Source: Excoecaria cochinchinensis
Taxonomy: Eukaryota > Streptophyta > Magnoliopsida > Malpighiales > Euphorbiaceae
Direction of reading: 5' to 3'
Assembly: GCA_947683425.1 (NCBI GenBank)
Contig: CANTUQ010000328.1
Span: 124,001-188,000, forward strand
DNA length: 64,000 nucleotides
The notes under the pieces were generated by a model, which saw nothing but the letters and a program-made list of their open reading frames with translations, did no database searches and was not told the origin of the DNA. This document shows, piece by piece, positions 51,101-63,482 of this stretch (position 1 is its first letter; each line of letters begins with the position of its first letter). Position numbers and translations under genes: made by a program.

Positions 51101-52379
51101 ATCCGGGTCGAATAATTCAGGAAAACCTGATCGGAATAGCTACTGGGAGCCTGCCGGTCACAATGCGTCAAGGATTGGCTTCGTCGTGATCTGACGAATT
51201 TTTACGGGCTTCTGAAGGCATTATACTAGGGGAAATCGTCGAAATCGAGAAATCGCCAAAAGTGGTGAAATTTTGGATCCGGGTCGAATAATTCAGGAAA
51301 ACCTGATCGGAATAGCTACTGGGAGCCTGCCGATCACAATGCGTCGAGGATTGGCTTCGTCGTGATCTGACGAATTTTTACGGGCTTCTGAAGGCATTAT
51401 ACTAGGGGAAATCGCCGAAATCGAGAAATCGCCAAAAGTGGTGAAATTTTGGATCCGGGTCGAATAATTCAGGAAAACCTAATCGGAATAGCTACTGGGA
51501 GCCTGCCGGTCACAATGCGTCGAGGATTGGCTTCGTCGTGATCTGACGAATTTTTACGGGCTTCTGAAGGCATTATACTAGGGGAAATCGCCGAAATCGA
51601 GAAATCGCCAAAAGTGGTGAAATTTTGGATCCGGGTCGAATAATTCAGGAAAACCTGATCGGAATAGCTACTGGGAGCCTTCCGGTCACAATGCGTCGAG
51701 GATTGGCTTCGTCGTGATCTGACGAATTTTTACGGGCTTCTGAAGGCATTATACTAGGGGAAATCGCCGAAATCGAGAAATCGCCAAAAGTGGTGAAATT
51801 TTGGATCCGGGTCGAATAATTCAGGAAAACCTGATCGGAATAGCTACTGGGAGCCTGCCGGTCACAATGCGTCGAGCATTGGCTTCGTCGTGATCTGACG
51901 AATTTTTACGGGCTTCTGAAGGCATTATACTAGGGGAAATCGCCGAAATCGAGAAATCGCCAAAAGTGGTGAAATTTTGGATCCGGGTCGAATAATTCAG
52001 GAAAACCTGATCGGAATAGCTACTGGGAGCCTGCCGGTCACAATGCGTCGAGGATTGGCTTCGTCGTGATCTGACGAATTTTTACGGGCTTCTGAAGGCA
52101 TTATACTAGGGGAAATCGCCGAAATCGAGAAATCGCCAAAAGTGGTGAAATTTTGGATCCGGGTCGAATAATTCAGGAAAACCTGATCGGAATAGCTACT
52201 GGGAGCCTGCCGGTCACAATGCGTCGAGGATTGGCTTCGTCGTGATCTGACGAATTTTTACGGGCTTCTGAAGGCATTATACTAGGGGAAATCGCCGAAA
52301 TCGAGAAATCGCCAAAAGTGGTGAAATTTTGGATCCGGGTCGAATAATTCAGGAAAACCTGATCGGAATAGCTACTGGG
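48196..52379. repeat. 27-mer HOR unit, copy 2 (nearly complete)
   Basis: It carries the full marker series of the 43486 unit, for example 'agtagtgaa' near 48828, 'cctaccggtc' near 48893, 'ttatggaaaacc' near 49035, 'gcgtagagg' in the monomer at 49408 and 'attcatcgagg' at 50806. The match holds through the near-consensus monomers at 52028 and 52204, then weakens at 52380 ('gatgaattt') and is gone at 52556. Small differences from copy 1 include 'cgtcgttatctg' near 48585 and the absence of the one-base indels. Confidence 0.9.
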
Positions 52380-55009
52380 AGCCTGCCGGTCACAATGCGT
52401 CGAGGATTGGCTTCGTCGTGATCTGATGAATTTTTACGGGCTTCTGAAGGCATTATACTAGGGGAAATCGCCGAAATCGAGAAATCGCCAAAAGTGGTGA
52501 AATTTTGGATCCGGGTCGAATAATTCAGGAAAACCTGATCGGAATAGCTACTGGGAGCCTGCCAGTCATAATGCGTCGAGGATTGGCTTCGTCGTGATCT
52601 GACGAATTTTTACGGGCTTTTGAAGGCATTATACTAGGGGAAATCGCCGAAATCGAGAAATCGCCAAAAGTGGTGAAATTTTGGATCCGGGTCGAATAAT
52701 TCAGGAAAACCTGATCGGAATAGCTACTGGGAGCCTGCCGGTCACAATGCATCGAGGATTGGCTTCGTCGTGATCTGACGAATTTTTACGGGCTTCTGAA
52801 GGCATTATACTAGGGGAAATCGCCGAAATCGAGAAATCGCCAAAAGTGGTGAAATTTTGGATCCGGGTCGAATAATTCAGGAAAACCTGATCGGAATAGC
52901 TACTGGGAGCCTGCCGGTCACAATTCGTCGAGGATTGGCTTCGTCGTGATCTGACGAATTTTTACGGGCTTCTGAAGGCATTATACTAGGGGAAATCGCC
53001 GAAATAGAGAAATCGCCAAAAGTGGTGAAATTTTTGATCCGGGTCGAACAATTCAGGAAAACCTGATCGGAATAGCTACTGGGAGCCTGCCGGTCACAAT
53101 GCGTCGAGGATTGGCTTCGTCGTGATCTGACGGGCTTCTGAAGGCATTATACTAGGAGAAATCGCTGAAATCGAGAAATCGCCAAAAGTGGTGAAATTTT
53201 GGATCCGGGTCGAATAATTCAGGAAAACCTGATCGGAATAGCTACTGGGAGCCTGCCGGTCACAATGCGTCAAGGATTGGCTTCGTCGTGATCTGACGAA
53301 TTTTTACGGGCTTCTGAAGACATTATACTAGGGGAAATCGCCGAAATCGAGAAATCGCCAAAAGTGGTGAAATTTTGGATCCGGGTCGAATAATTCAGGA
53401 AAACCTGATCGGAATAGCTACTGGGAGCCTGCCGGTCACAATGCGTCGAGGATTGGCTTCGTCGTGATCTGACGAATTTTTACGGGCTTCTGAAGGCATT
53501 ATACTAGGGGAAATCGCCGAAATCGAGAAATCGCCAAAAGTGGTGAAATTTTGGATCCGGGTCGAATAATTCAGGAAAACCTGATCGGAATAGCTACTGG
53601 GAGCCTTCCGGTCACAATGCGTCGAGGATTGGCTTCGTCGTGATCTGACGAATTTTTACGGGCTTCTGAAGACATTATACTAGGGGAAATCGCCGAAATC
53701 GAGAAATCGCCAAAAGTGGTGAAATTTTGGATCCGGGTCGAATAATTCAGGAAAACCTGATCGGAATAGCTACTGGGAGCCTGCCGGTCACAATGCGTCG
53801 AGGATTGGCTTCGTCGTGATCTGACGAATTTTTACGGGCTTCTGAAGGCATTATACTAGGGGAAATCGTCGAAATCGAGAAATCGCCAAAAGTGGTGAAA
53901 TTTTGGATCCGGGTCGAATAATTCAGGAAAACCTGATCGGAATAGCTACTGGGAGCCTGCCGATCACAATGCGTCGAGGATTGGCTTCGTCGTGATCTGA
54001 CGAATTTTTACGGGCTTCTGAAGACATTAAACTAGGGGAAATCGCCGAAATCGAGAAATCGCCAAAAGTGGTGAAATTTTGGATCCGGGTCGAATAATTC
54101 AGGAAAACCTGATCGGAATAGCTACTGGGAGCCTGCCGGTCACAATGCGTCGAGGATTGGCTTCGTCGTGATCTGACGAATTTTTACGGGCTTCTGAAGG
54201 CATTATACTAGGGGAAATCGCCGAAATCGAGAAATCGCCAAAAGTGGTGAAATTTTGGATCCGGGTCGAATAATTCAGGAAAACCTGATCGGAATAGCTA
54301 CTGGGAGCCTTCCGGTCACAATGCGTCGAGGATTGGCTTCGTCGTGATCTGACGAATTTTTACGGGCTTCTGAAGGCATTATACTAGGGGAAATCGCCGA
54401 AATCGAGAAATCGCCAAAAGTGGTGAAATTTTGGATCCGGGTCGAATAATTCAGGAAAACCTGATCGGAATAGCTACTGGGAGCCTGCCGGTCACAATGC
54501 GTCGAGCATTGGCTTCGTCGTGATCTGACGAATTTTTACGGGCTTCTGAAGGCATTATACTAGGGGAAATCGCCGAAATCGAGAAATCGCCAAAAGTGGT
54601 GAAATTTTGGATCCGGGTCGAATAATTCAGGAAAACCTGATCGGAATAGCTACTGGGAGCCTGCCGGTCACAATGCGTCGAGGATTGGCTTCGTCGTGAT
54701 CTGACGAATTTTTACGGGCTTCTGAAGGCATTATACTAGGGGAAATCGCCGAAATCGAGAAATCGCCAAAAGTGGTGAAATTTTGGATCCGGGTCGAATA
54801 ATTCAGGAAAACCTTATCGGAATAGCTACTGGGAGCCTGCCGGTCACAATGCGTCGAGGATTGGCTTCGTCGTGATCTGACTAATTTTTACGGGCTTCTG
54901 AAGGCATTATACTAGGGGAAATCGCCGAAATCGAGAAATCGCCAAAAGTGGTGAAATTTTGGATCCGGGTCGAATAATTCAGGAAAACCTGATCGGAATA
55001 GCAACTGGG
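52380..55009. repeat. Mosaic monomers between the 27-mer and block end
   Basis: Fifteen monomers without a clear period. They reuse markers from other families: 'gccagtcataatg' and 'cttttgaagg' (52556), 'gtcgaacaattc' with 'aaatagagaaa' (52908), 'aggagaaatcgctg' (53084), 'gtcaagg' (53250), 'gaagacatta' (three times between about 53310 and 54035), 'ccttccgg' and 'gcgtcgagcattgg'. The reuse suggests patchwork exchange. No gene-like content. Confidence 0.7.
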
Positions 55010-56045
55010 AGCCTGCCGGTCACAATGCGTCGAGGATTGGCTTCGTCGTGATCTGACGGGCTTCTGAAGGCATTATACTAGGGGAAATCGCCGAAATCGA
55101 GAAATCGCCAAAAGTAGTGAAATTTTGGATCCGGGTCGAATAATTCAGGAAAACCTGATCGGAATAGCTACTGGGAGCCTACCGGTCACAATGCGTCGAG
55201 GATTGGCTTCATCGTGATCTGACGAATTTTTACGGGCTTCTGAAGGCATTATACTAGGGGAAATCGCCGAAATCGAGAAATCGCCAAAAGTGGTGAAATT
55301 TTTGATCCGGGTCGAATAATTATGGAAAACCTGATCGGAATAGCTACTGGGAGCCTGCCGGTCACAATTCGTCGAGGATTGGCTTCGTCGTGATCTGACG
55401 AATTTTTACGGGCTTCTGAAGGCATTATACTAGGGGAAATCGCCGAAATCGAGAAATCGCCAAAAGTGGTGAAATTTTGGATCCGGGTCGAACAATTCAG
55501 GAAAACCTGATCGGAATAGCTACTGGGAGCCTGCCGGTCACAATGCGTCGAGGATTGGCTTCGTCGTGATCTGACGGGCTTCTGAAGGCATTATACTAGG
55601 GGAAATCGCTGAAATCGAGAAATCGCCAAAAGTGGTGAAATTTTAGATCCGGGTCGAATAATTCACGAAAACCTGATCGGAATAGCTACTGGGAGCCTGT
55701 CGGTCACAATGCGTAGAGGATTGGCTTCGTCGTGATCTGACGAATTTTTACGGGCTTCTGAAGGCATTATACTAGGGGAAATCGTCGAAATCGAGAAATC
55801 GCCAAAAGTGGTGAAATTTTGGATCCGGGTCGAATAATTCAGGAAAACCTTATCGGAATAGCTACTGGGAGCCTGCCGGTCACAATGCGTCGAGGATTGG
55901 CTTCGTCGTGATCTGACGAATTTTTACGGGCTTCTGAAGGCATTATACTAGGGGAAATCGCCGAAATCGAGAAATCCCCAAAAGTGGTGAAATTTTGGAT
56001 CCGGGTCGAATAATTCAGGAAAACCTGATCGGAATAGCTACTGGG
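55010..56045. repeat. Partial third copy of the 27-mer at the end of block B
   Basis: Six monomers (55010, 55176, 55352, 55528, 55694, 55870) carry 'agtagtgaa', 'cctaccggtc', 'ttatggaaaacc', 'acaattcg' with 'gtcgaacaattc', 'atcgctg', 'gcgtagagg' and 'aaccttatcgg' in the same order as 48724 onward, at offset 6286 bp. The copy ends at the junction with block C. Confidence 0.88.
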
Positions 56046-56221
56046 AGCCTGCTGGTCACAATGCGTAGAGGATTGGCTTCGTCGTGATCCGACGAATTTT
56101 TACGGGTGTCTGAAGGCATTATACTAGGGGAAATCACCGAAATCGAGAAATCACCAAAAGTGGTAAAATTTTGGATCCGGGTCGAATAATTCAGGAAAAC
56201 CTGATCGGAATAGCTACTGGG
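56046..56221. repeat. Hybrid monomer at the block B / block C junction
   Basis: It begins with the block B marker 'gcgtagagg', typical of the 27-mer, then switches to the block C markers 'gatccgacg' (56077 onward), 'gggtgtctg', 'aaatcaccgaaatcg' and 'gtggtaaaa'. The crossover lies between about 56067 and 56078. The preceding monomer (55870) still has 'gatctgacg'. Confidence 0.8.
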
Positions 56222-56389
56222 AGCCTGCCGGTCACAATGCGTCGAGGATTGGCTTCGTCGTGATCCGACGAATTTTTACGGGCTTCTGAAGGCATTATAC
56301 TAGGGGAAATCGCCGAAATCGCCAAAAGTGGTGAAATTTTGGATCCGGGTCGAATAATTCAGGAAAACCTGATCGGAATAGCTACCGGG
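56222..56389. repeat. 168-bp monomer with 8-bp deletion (block C only; example)
   Basis: One 8-bp period is lost between the two 'aaatcg' copies of 'gaaatcgagaaatcgcc', leaving 'gccgaaatcgccaaaag'. The form recurs at 56742, 57086, 58113, 58633, 59681, 61240, 62112, 63139 and 63835; 59849 has the same deletion with 'gccgaaagtgg'. It usually follows the 'gtctg' and 'gtggtaaaa' monomer, so the pair behaves as a dimer. Confidence 0.88.
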
Positions 56390-57429
56390 AGCCTGCCGGT
56401 CACAATGCGTCGAGGATTGGTTTCGTCGTGATCCGACGAATTTTTACGGGCTCCTGAAGGCATTATACTAGGGGAAATCGCCGAAATCGAGAAATCGCCA
56501 AAAGTGGTGAAATTTTGGATCCGGGTCGAATAATTCAGGAAAACCTGATCGGAATAGCTACCGGGAGCCTGCCGGTCACAATGCGTCGAGGATTGGCTTC
56601 GTCGTGATCCGACGAATTTTTACGGGCGTCTGAAGGCATTATACTAGGGGAAATCACCGAAATCGAGAAATCACCAAAAGTGGTAAAATTTTGGATCCGG
56701 GTCGAATAATTCAGGAAAACCTGATCGGAATAGCTACTGGGAGCCTGCCGGTCACAATGCGTCGAGGATTGGCTTCGTCGTGATCCGACGAATTTTTACG
56801 GGCTTCTGAAGGCATTATACTAGGGGAAATCGCCGAAATCGCCAAAAGTGGTGAAATTTTGGATCCGGGTCGAATAATTCAGGAAAACCTGATCGGAATA
56901 GCTACCGGGAGCCTGCCGGTCACAATGCGTCGAGGATTGGCTTCGTCGTGATCCGACGAATTTTTACGGGCGTCTGAAGGCATTATACTAGGGGAAATCA
57001 CCGAAATCGAGAAATCACCAAAAGTGGTAAAATTTTGGATCCGGGTCGAATAATTCAAGAAAACCTGATCGGAATAGCTACTGGGAGCCTGCCGGTCACA
57101 ATGCGTCGAGGATTGGCTTCGTCGTGATCCGACGAATTTTTACGGGCTTCTGAAGGCATTATACTAGGGGAAATCGCCGAAATCGCCAAAAGTGGTGAAA
57201 TTTTGGATCCGGGTCGAATAATTCAGGAAAACCTGATCGGAATAGCTACCGGGAGCCTGCCGGTCACAATGCGTCGAGGATTGGCTTCGTCGTGATCCGA
57301 CGAATTTTTACGGGCTTCTGAAGGCATTATACTAGGGGAAATCGCCGAAATCGAGAAATCGCCAAAAGTGGTGAAATTTTGGATCCGGGTCGAATAATTC
57401 AGGAAAACCTGATCGGAATAGCTACCGGG

Positions 57430-58456
57430 AGCCTGCCGGTCACAATGCGCCGAGGATTGGCTTCGTCGTGATCCGACGAATTTTTACGGGCTTCTGAAGG
57501 CATTATACTAGGGGAAATTGCCGAAATCGAGAAATCGCCAAAAGTGGTGAAATTTTGGATCCGGGTCGAATAATTCAGGAAAACCTGATCGGAATAGCTA
57601 CCGGGAGCCTGCCGGTCACAATGCGTCGAGGATTGGCTTCGTCGTGATCCGACGAATTTTTACGGGCTTCTGAAGGCATTATACTAGGGGAAATCGCCGA
57701 AATCGAGAAATCGCCAAAAGTGGTGAAATTTTGGATCCGGGTCGAATAATTCAGGAAAACCTGATCGGAATAGCTACCGGGAGCCTGCCGGTCACAATGC
57801 GTCGAGGATTGGCTTCTTCGTGATCCGACGAATTTTTACGGGCTTCTGAAGGCATTATACTAGGGGAAATAAAAGTGGTGAAATTTTGGATCCGGGTCGA
57901 ATAATTCAGGAAAACCTGATCGGAATAGCTACCGGGAGCCTGCCGGTCACAATGCGTCGAGGATTGGCTTCGTCGTGATCCGACGAATTTTTACGGGTGT
58001 CTGAAGGCATTATACTAGGGGAAATCACCGAAATCGAGAAATCACCAAAAGTGGTAAAATTTTGGATCCGGGTCGAATAATTCAGGAAAACCTGATCGGA
58101 ATAGCTACTGGGAGCCTGCCGGTCACAATGCGTCGAGGATTGGCTTCGTCGTGATCCGACGAATTTTTACGGGCTTCTGAAGGCATTATACTAGGGGAAA
58201 TCGCCGAAATCGCCAAAAGTGGTGAAATTTTGGATCCGGGTCGAATAATTCAGGAAAACCTGATCGGAATAGCTACCGGGAGCCTGCCGGTCACAATGCG
58301 TCGAGGATTGGTTTCGTCGTGATCCGACGAATTTTTACGGGCTCCTGAAGGCATTATACTAGGGGAAATCGCCGAAATCGAGAAATCGCCAAAAGTGGTG
58401 AAATTTTGGATCCGGGTCGAATAATTCAGGAAAACCTGATCGGAATAGCTACCGGG
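57430..58456. repeat. Block C duplication, copy 1 (partner 62456-63482)
   Basis: Six monomers share an order with 62456-63482 at constant offset 5026 bp: 'gcgccgagg' with 'gaaattgcc', near-consensus, 155 bp, 'gggtgtctg', 168 bp, 'ggtttcgtcg' with 'ggctcctg'. The next monomers differ (58457 has 'gggcgtctg', 63483 does not), so the right end is at 58457. Confidence 0.88.
57782..57936. repeat. 155-bp monomer with 21-bp deletion (also at 62808)
   Basis: The stretch between 'aggggaaat' and 'aaaagtgg' lost 21 bp, removing most GAAA subrepeats. The copy also has 'ggcttcttcg'. An identical-looking monomer at 62808-62962 is explained by the block C duplication at offset 5026 bp. Confidence 0.88.
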
Positions 58457-58976
58457 AGCCTGCCGGTCACAATGCGTCGAGGATTGGCTTCGTCGTGATC
58501 CGACGAATTTTTACGGGCGTCTGAAGGCATTATACTAGGGGAAATCACCGAAATCGAGAAATCACCAAAAGTGGTAAAATTTTGGATCCGGGTCGAATAA
58601 TTCAAGAAAACCTGATCGGAATAGCTACTGGGAGCCTGCCGGTCACAATGCGTCGAGGATTGGCTTCGTCGTGATCCGACGAATTTTTACGGGCTTCTGA
58701 AGGCATTATACTAGGGGAAATCGCCGAAATCGCCAAAAGTGGTGAAATTTTGGATCCGGGTCGAATAATTCAGGAAAACCTGATCGGAATAGCTACCGGG
58801 AGCCTGCCGGTCACAATGCGTCGAGGATTGGCTTCGTCGTGATCCGACGAATTTTTACGGGCTTCTGAAGGCATTATATTAGGGGAAATCGCCGAAATCG
58901 AGAAATCGCCAAAAGTGGTGAAATTTTGGATCCGGGTCGAATAATTCAGGAAAACCTGATCGGAATAGTTACCGGG

Positions 58977-59848
58977 AGCCTGCCGGTCACAATGCGTCGA
59001 GGATTGGTTTCGTCGTGATCCGACGAATTTTTACGGGCTCCTGAAGGCATTATACTAGGGGAAATCGCCGAAATCGAGAAATCGCCAAAAGTGGTGAAAT
59101 TTTGGATCCGGGTCGAATAATTCAGGAAAACCTGATCGGAATAGCTACCGGGAGCCTGCCGGTCACAATGCGTCGAGGATTGGCTTCGTCGTGATCCGAC
59201 AAATTTTTACGGGCTTCTGAAGGAATTATACTAGGGGAAATCGCCGAAATCGAGAAATCGCCAAAAGTGGTGAAATTTTGGATCCGGGTCGAATAATTCA
59301 GAAAAACCTGATCGGAATAGCTACCGGGAGCCTGCCGGTCACAATGCATCGAGGATTGGCTTCGTCGTGATCCGATGAATTTTTACGGGCTTCTGAAGGC
59401 ATTATACTAGGGGAAATCGCCGAAATCGAGAAATTGCCAAAAGTGGTGAAATTTTGGATCCGGGTCGAATAATTCAGGAAAACCTGATCGGAATAGCTAC
59501 TGGGAGCCTGCCGGTCACAATGCGTCGAGGATTGGCTTCGTCGTGATCCGACGAATTTTTACGGGCTTCTGAAGGCATTATACTAGGGGAAATCGCCGAA
59601 ATCGAGAAATCGCCAAAAGTGGTGAAATTTTGGATCCGGGTCGAATAATTCAGGAAAACCTGATCGGAATAGCTACTGGGAGCCTGCCGTTCACAATGCG
59701 TCGAGGATTGGCTTCGTCGTGATCCGACGAATTTTTACGGGCTTCTGAAGGCAGTATACTAGGGGAAATCGCCGAAATCGCCAAAAGTGGTGAAATTTTG
59801 GATCCGGGTCGAATAATTCAGGAAAACCTGATCGGAATAGCTACTGGG
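58977..59848. repeat. Second block C duplication, copy 1 (partner 61408-62279)
   Basis: Five monomers at offset 2431 bp share 'ggtttcgtcg' with 'ggctcctg', 'gacaaattttt' with 'ttcagaaaaacc', 'caatgcatcg' with 'gatgaattt' and 'gaaattgcc', and 'gccgttcac' in a 168-bp copy. Differences include 'aaggaattata' (here) against 'aaggcattata', and 'gatccgac' (here) against 'gattcgac', so this pair is somewhat older than the 5026-bp pair. Confidence 0.85.
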
Positions 59849-61407
59849 AGCCTGCCGGTCACAATGCGTCGAGGATTGGCTTCGTCGTGATCCGACGAAT
59901 TTTTACGGGCTCCTGAAAGCATTATACTAGGGGAAATCGCCGAAATCGCCGAAAGTGGTGAAATTTTGGATCCGGGTCGAATAATTCAGGAAAACCTGAT
60001 CGGAATAGCTACCGGGAGCCTGCCGGTCACAATGCGTCGAGGATTGGCTTCGTCATGATCCGACGAATTTTTACGGGCTTCTGAAGGCATTATACTAGGG
60101 GAAATCGCCGAAATCGAGAAATCGCCAAAAGTGGTGAAATTTTGGATCCGGGTCGAATAATTCAGGAAAACCTGATCGGAATAGCTACCGGGAGCCTATC
60201 GGTCACAATGCGTCGAGGATTGGCTTCGTCGTGATCCGACGAATTTTTACGGGCTTCTGAAGGCATTATACTAGCCGAAATCGAGAAATCGCCAAAAGTG
60301 GTGAAATTTTGGATCCGGGTCGAATAATTCAGGAAAACCTGATCGGAATAACTACCGGGAGCCTGCCGGTCACAATGTGTCGAGGATTGGCTTCGTCGTG
60401 ATCCGACGAATTTTTACGGGCTTCTGAAGGCATTATACTAGGGGAAATCGCCGAAATCGAGAAATCGCCAAAAGTGGTGAAATTTTGGATCCGGGTCGAA
60501 TAATTCAGGAAAACCTGATCGGAATAGTTACCGGGAGCCTGCCGGTCACAATGCATCGAGGATTGGCTTCATCGTGATCCGACGAATTTTTACGGGCTTC
60601 TGAAGGCATTATACTAGGGGAAATCGCCGAAATCGAGAAATCGCCAAAAGTGGTGAAATTTTGGATCCGGGTCGAATAATTCAGGAAAACCTGATCGGAA
60701 TAGCTACCGGGAGCCTGCCGGTCACAATGCGTCGAGGATTGGCTTCGTCGTGATCCGACGAATTTTTACGGGCTTCTGAAGGCATTATACTAGGGGAAAT
60801 CGCCGAAATCGAGAAATCGCCAAAAGTGGTGAAATTTTGGATCCGGGTCGAATAATTCAGGAAAACCTGATCGGAATAGCTACCGGGAGCCTGCCGGTCA
60901 CAATGCGTCGAGGATTGGCTTCGTCGTGATCCGACGAATTTTTACGGGCTTCTGAAGGCATTATACTAGGGGAAATCGCCGAAATCGAGAAATCGCCAAA
61001 AGTGGTGAAATTTTGGATCCGGGTCGAATAATTTAGGAAAACCTGATCGGAATAGCTACCGGGAGCCTGCCGGTCACAATGCGTCGAGGATTGGCTTCGT
61101 CGTGATCCGACGAATTTTTACGGGCGTCTGAAGGCATTATACTAGGGGAAATCACCGAAATCGAGAAATCACCAAAAGTGGTAAAATTTTGGATCCGGGT
61201 CGAATAATTCAGGAAAACCTGATCGGAATAGCTACTGGGAGCCTGCCGGTCACAATGCGTCGAGGATTGGCTTCGTCGTGATCCGACGAATTTTTACGGG
61301 CTTCTGAAGGCATTATACTAGGGGAAATCGCCGAAATCGCCAAAAGTGGTGAAATTTTGGATCCGGGTCGAATAATTCAGGAAAACCTGATCGGAATAGC
61401 TACCGGG

Positions 61408-62279
61408 AGCCTGCCGGTCACAATGCGTCGAGGATTGGTTTCGTCGTGATCCGACGAATTTTTACGGGCTCCTGAAGGCATTATACTAGGGGAAATCGCC
61501 GAAATCGAGAAATCGCCAAAAGTGGTGAAATTTTGGATCCGGGTCGAATAATTCAGGAAAACCTGATCGGAATAGCTACCGGGAGCCTGCCGGTCACAAT
61601 GCGTCGAGGATTGGCTTCGTCGTGATTCGACAAATTTTTACGGGCTTCTGAAGGCATTATACTAGGGGAAATCGCCGAAATCGAGAAATCGCCAAAAGTG
61701 GTGAAATTTTGGATCCGGGTCGAATAATTCAGAAAAACCTGATCGGAATAGCTACCGGGAGCCTGCCGGTCACAATGCATCGAGGATTGGCTTCGTCGTG
61801 ATCCGATGAATTTTTACGGGCTTCTGAAGGCATTATACTAGGGGAAATCGCCGAAATCGAGAAATTGCCAAAAGTGGTGAAATTTTGGATCCGGGTCGAA
61901 TAATTCAGGAAAACCTGATCGGAATAGCTACTGGGAGCCTGCCGGTCACAATGCATCGAGGATTGGCTTCGTCGTGATCCGACGAATTTTTACGGGCTTC
62001 TGAAGGCATTATACTAGGGGAAATCGCCGAAATCGAGAAATCGCCAAAAGTGGTGAAATTTTGGATCCGGGTCGAATAATTCAGGAAAACCTGATCGAAA
62101 TAGCTACTGGGAGCCTGCCGTTCACAATGCGTCGAGGATTGGCTTCGTCATGATCCGACGAATTTTTACGGGCTTCTGAAGGCATTATACTAGGGGAAAT
62201 CGCCGAAATCGCCAAAAGTGGTGAAATTTTTGATCCGGGTCGAATAATTCAGGAAAACTTGATCGGAATAGCTACTAGG
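61408..62279. repeat. Second block C duplication, copy 2 (partner 58977-59848)
   Basis: The same marker order as 58977-59848 at offset 2431 bp. Private changes here are 'gattcgac' near 61624, 'caatgcatcg' in the monomer at 61936, 'gatcgaaatag' near 62094 and 'tttttgatcc' near 62227. Confidence 0.85.
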
Positions 62280-62455
62280 AGCCTGCCGGTCACAATGCGT
62301 CGAGGAATGGCTTCGTCGTGATCCGACGAATTTTTACGGGCTTCTGAAGGCATTATACTAGGGGAAATCGCCGAAATCGAGAAATCGCCAAAAGTGGTGA
62401 AATTTTGGATCCGGGTCGAATAATTCAGGAAAACCTGATCGGAATAGCTACCGGG

Positions 62456-63482
62456 AGCCTGCCGGTCACAATGCGCCGAGGATTGGCTTCGTCGTGATCC
62501 GACGAATTTTTACGGGCTTCTGAAGGCATTATACTAGGGGAAATTGCCGAAATCGAGAAATCGCCAAAAGTGGTGAAATTTTGGATCCGGGTCGAATAAT
62601 TCAGGAAAACCTGATCGGAATAGCTACCGGGAGCCTGCCGGTCACAATGCGTCGAGGATTGGCTTCGTCGTGATCCGACGAATTTTTACGGGCTTCTGAA
62701 GGCATTATACTAGGGGAAATCGCCGAAATCGAGAAATCGCCAAAAGTGGTGAAATTTTGGATCCGGGTCGAATAATTCAGGAAAACCTGATCGGAATAGC
62801 TACCGGGAGCCTGCCGGTCACAATGCGTCGAGGATTGGCTTCTTCGTGATCCGACGAATTTTTACGGGCTTCTGAAGGCATTATACTAGGGGAAATAAAA
62901 GTGGTGAAATTTTGGATCCGGGTCGAATAATTCAGGAAAACCTGATCGGAATAGCTACCGGGAGCCTGCCGGTCACAATGCGTCGAGGATTGGCTTCGTC
63001 GTGATCCGACGAATTTTTACGGGTGTCTGAAGGCATTATACTAGGGGAAATCACCGAAATCGAGAAATCACCAAAAGTGGTAAAATTTTGGATCCGGGTC
63101 GAATAATTCAGGAAAACCTGATCGGAATAGCTACTGGGAGCCTGCCGGTCACAATGCGTCGAGGATTGGCTTCGTCGTGATCCGACGAATTTTTACGGGC
63201 TTCTGAAGGCATTATACTAGGGGAAATCGCCGAAATCGCCAAAAGTGGTGAAATTTTGGATCCGGGTCGAATAATTCAGGAAAACCTGATCGGAATAGCT
63301 ACCGGGAGCCTGCCGGTCACAATGCGTCGAGGATTGGTTTCGTCGTGATCCGACGAATTTTTACGGGCTCCTGAAGGCATTATACTAGGGGAAATCGCCG
63401 AAATCGAGAAATCGCCAAAAGTGGTGAAATTTTGGATCCGGGTCGAATAATTCAGGAAAACCTGATCGGAATAGCTACCGGG
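62456..63482. repeat. Block C duplication, copy 2 (partner 57430-58456)
   Basis: The marker series 'gcgccgagg', 155-bp monomer, 'gggtgtctg' and 'ggtttcgtcg' repeats that of 57430-58456. No difference was noticed in the shared segment by eye, which suggests a recent event. Confidence 0.88.

Larger units (their letters stand above)
3118..56045. repeat. Block B satellite subfamily (gatctg / gccaaaag), about 53 kb
   Basis: Nearly all monomers carry 'gatctgacg' and 'gccaaaagtgg' or 'gccaagagtgg'. Many are 166 bp, lacking 10 bp between the two 'acg' copies of 'gacgaatttttacggg'. The order of marked monomers defines several long higher-order repeats, listed separately. Between them lie runs of near-consensus monomers without clear periodic markers. 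No foreign sequence interrupts the block. Confidence 0.92.
56046..57253. repeat. Short-period HOR at the start of block C
   Basis: The 168-bp copies at 56222, 56742 and 57086 alternate with 'gtctg' monomers at 56046, 56566 and 56910. One interval also holds the 'ggtttcgtcg' plus 'ggctcctg' monomer (56390), giving steps of 520 and 344 bp. A similar series begins at 57937 (offset 1891 bp), with 'ttcaagaaaacc' linking 56910 and 58457. Confidence 0.75.
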
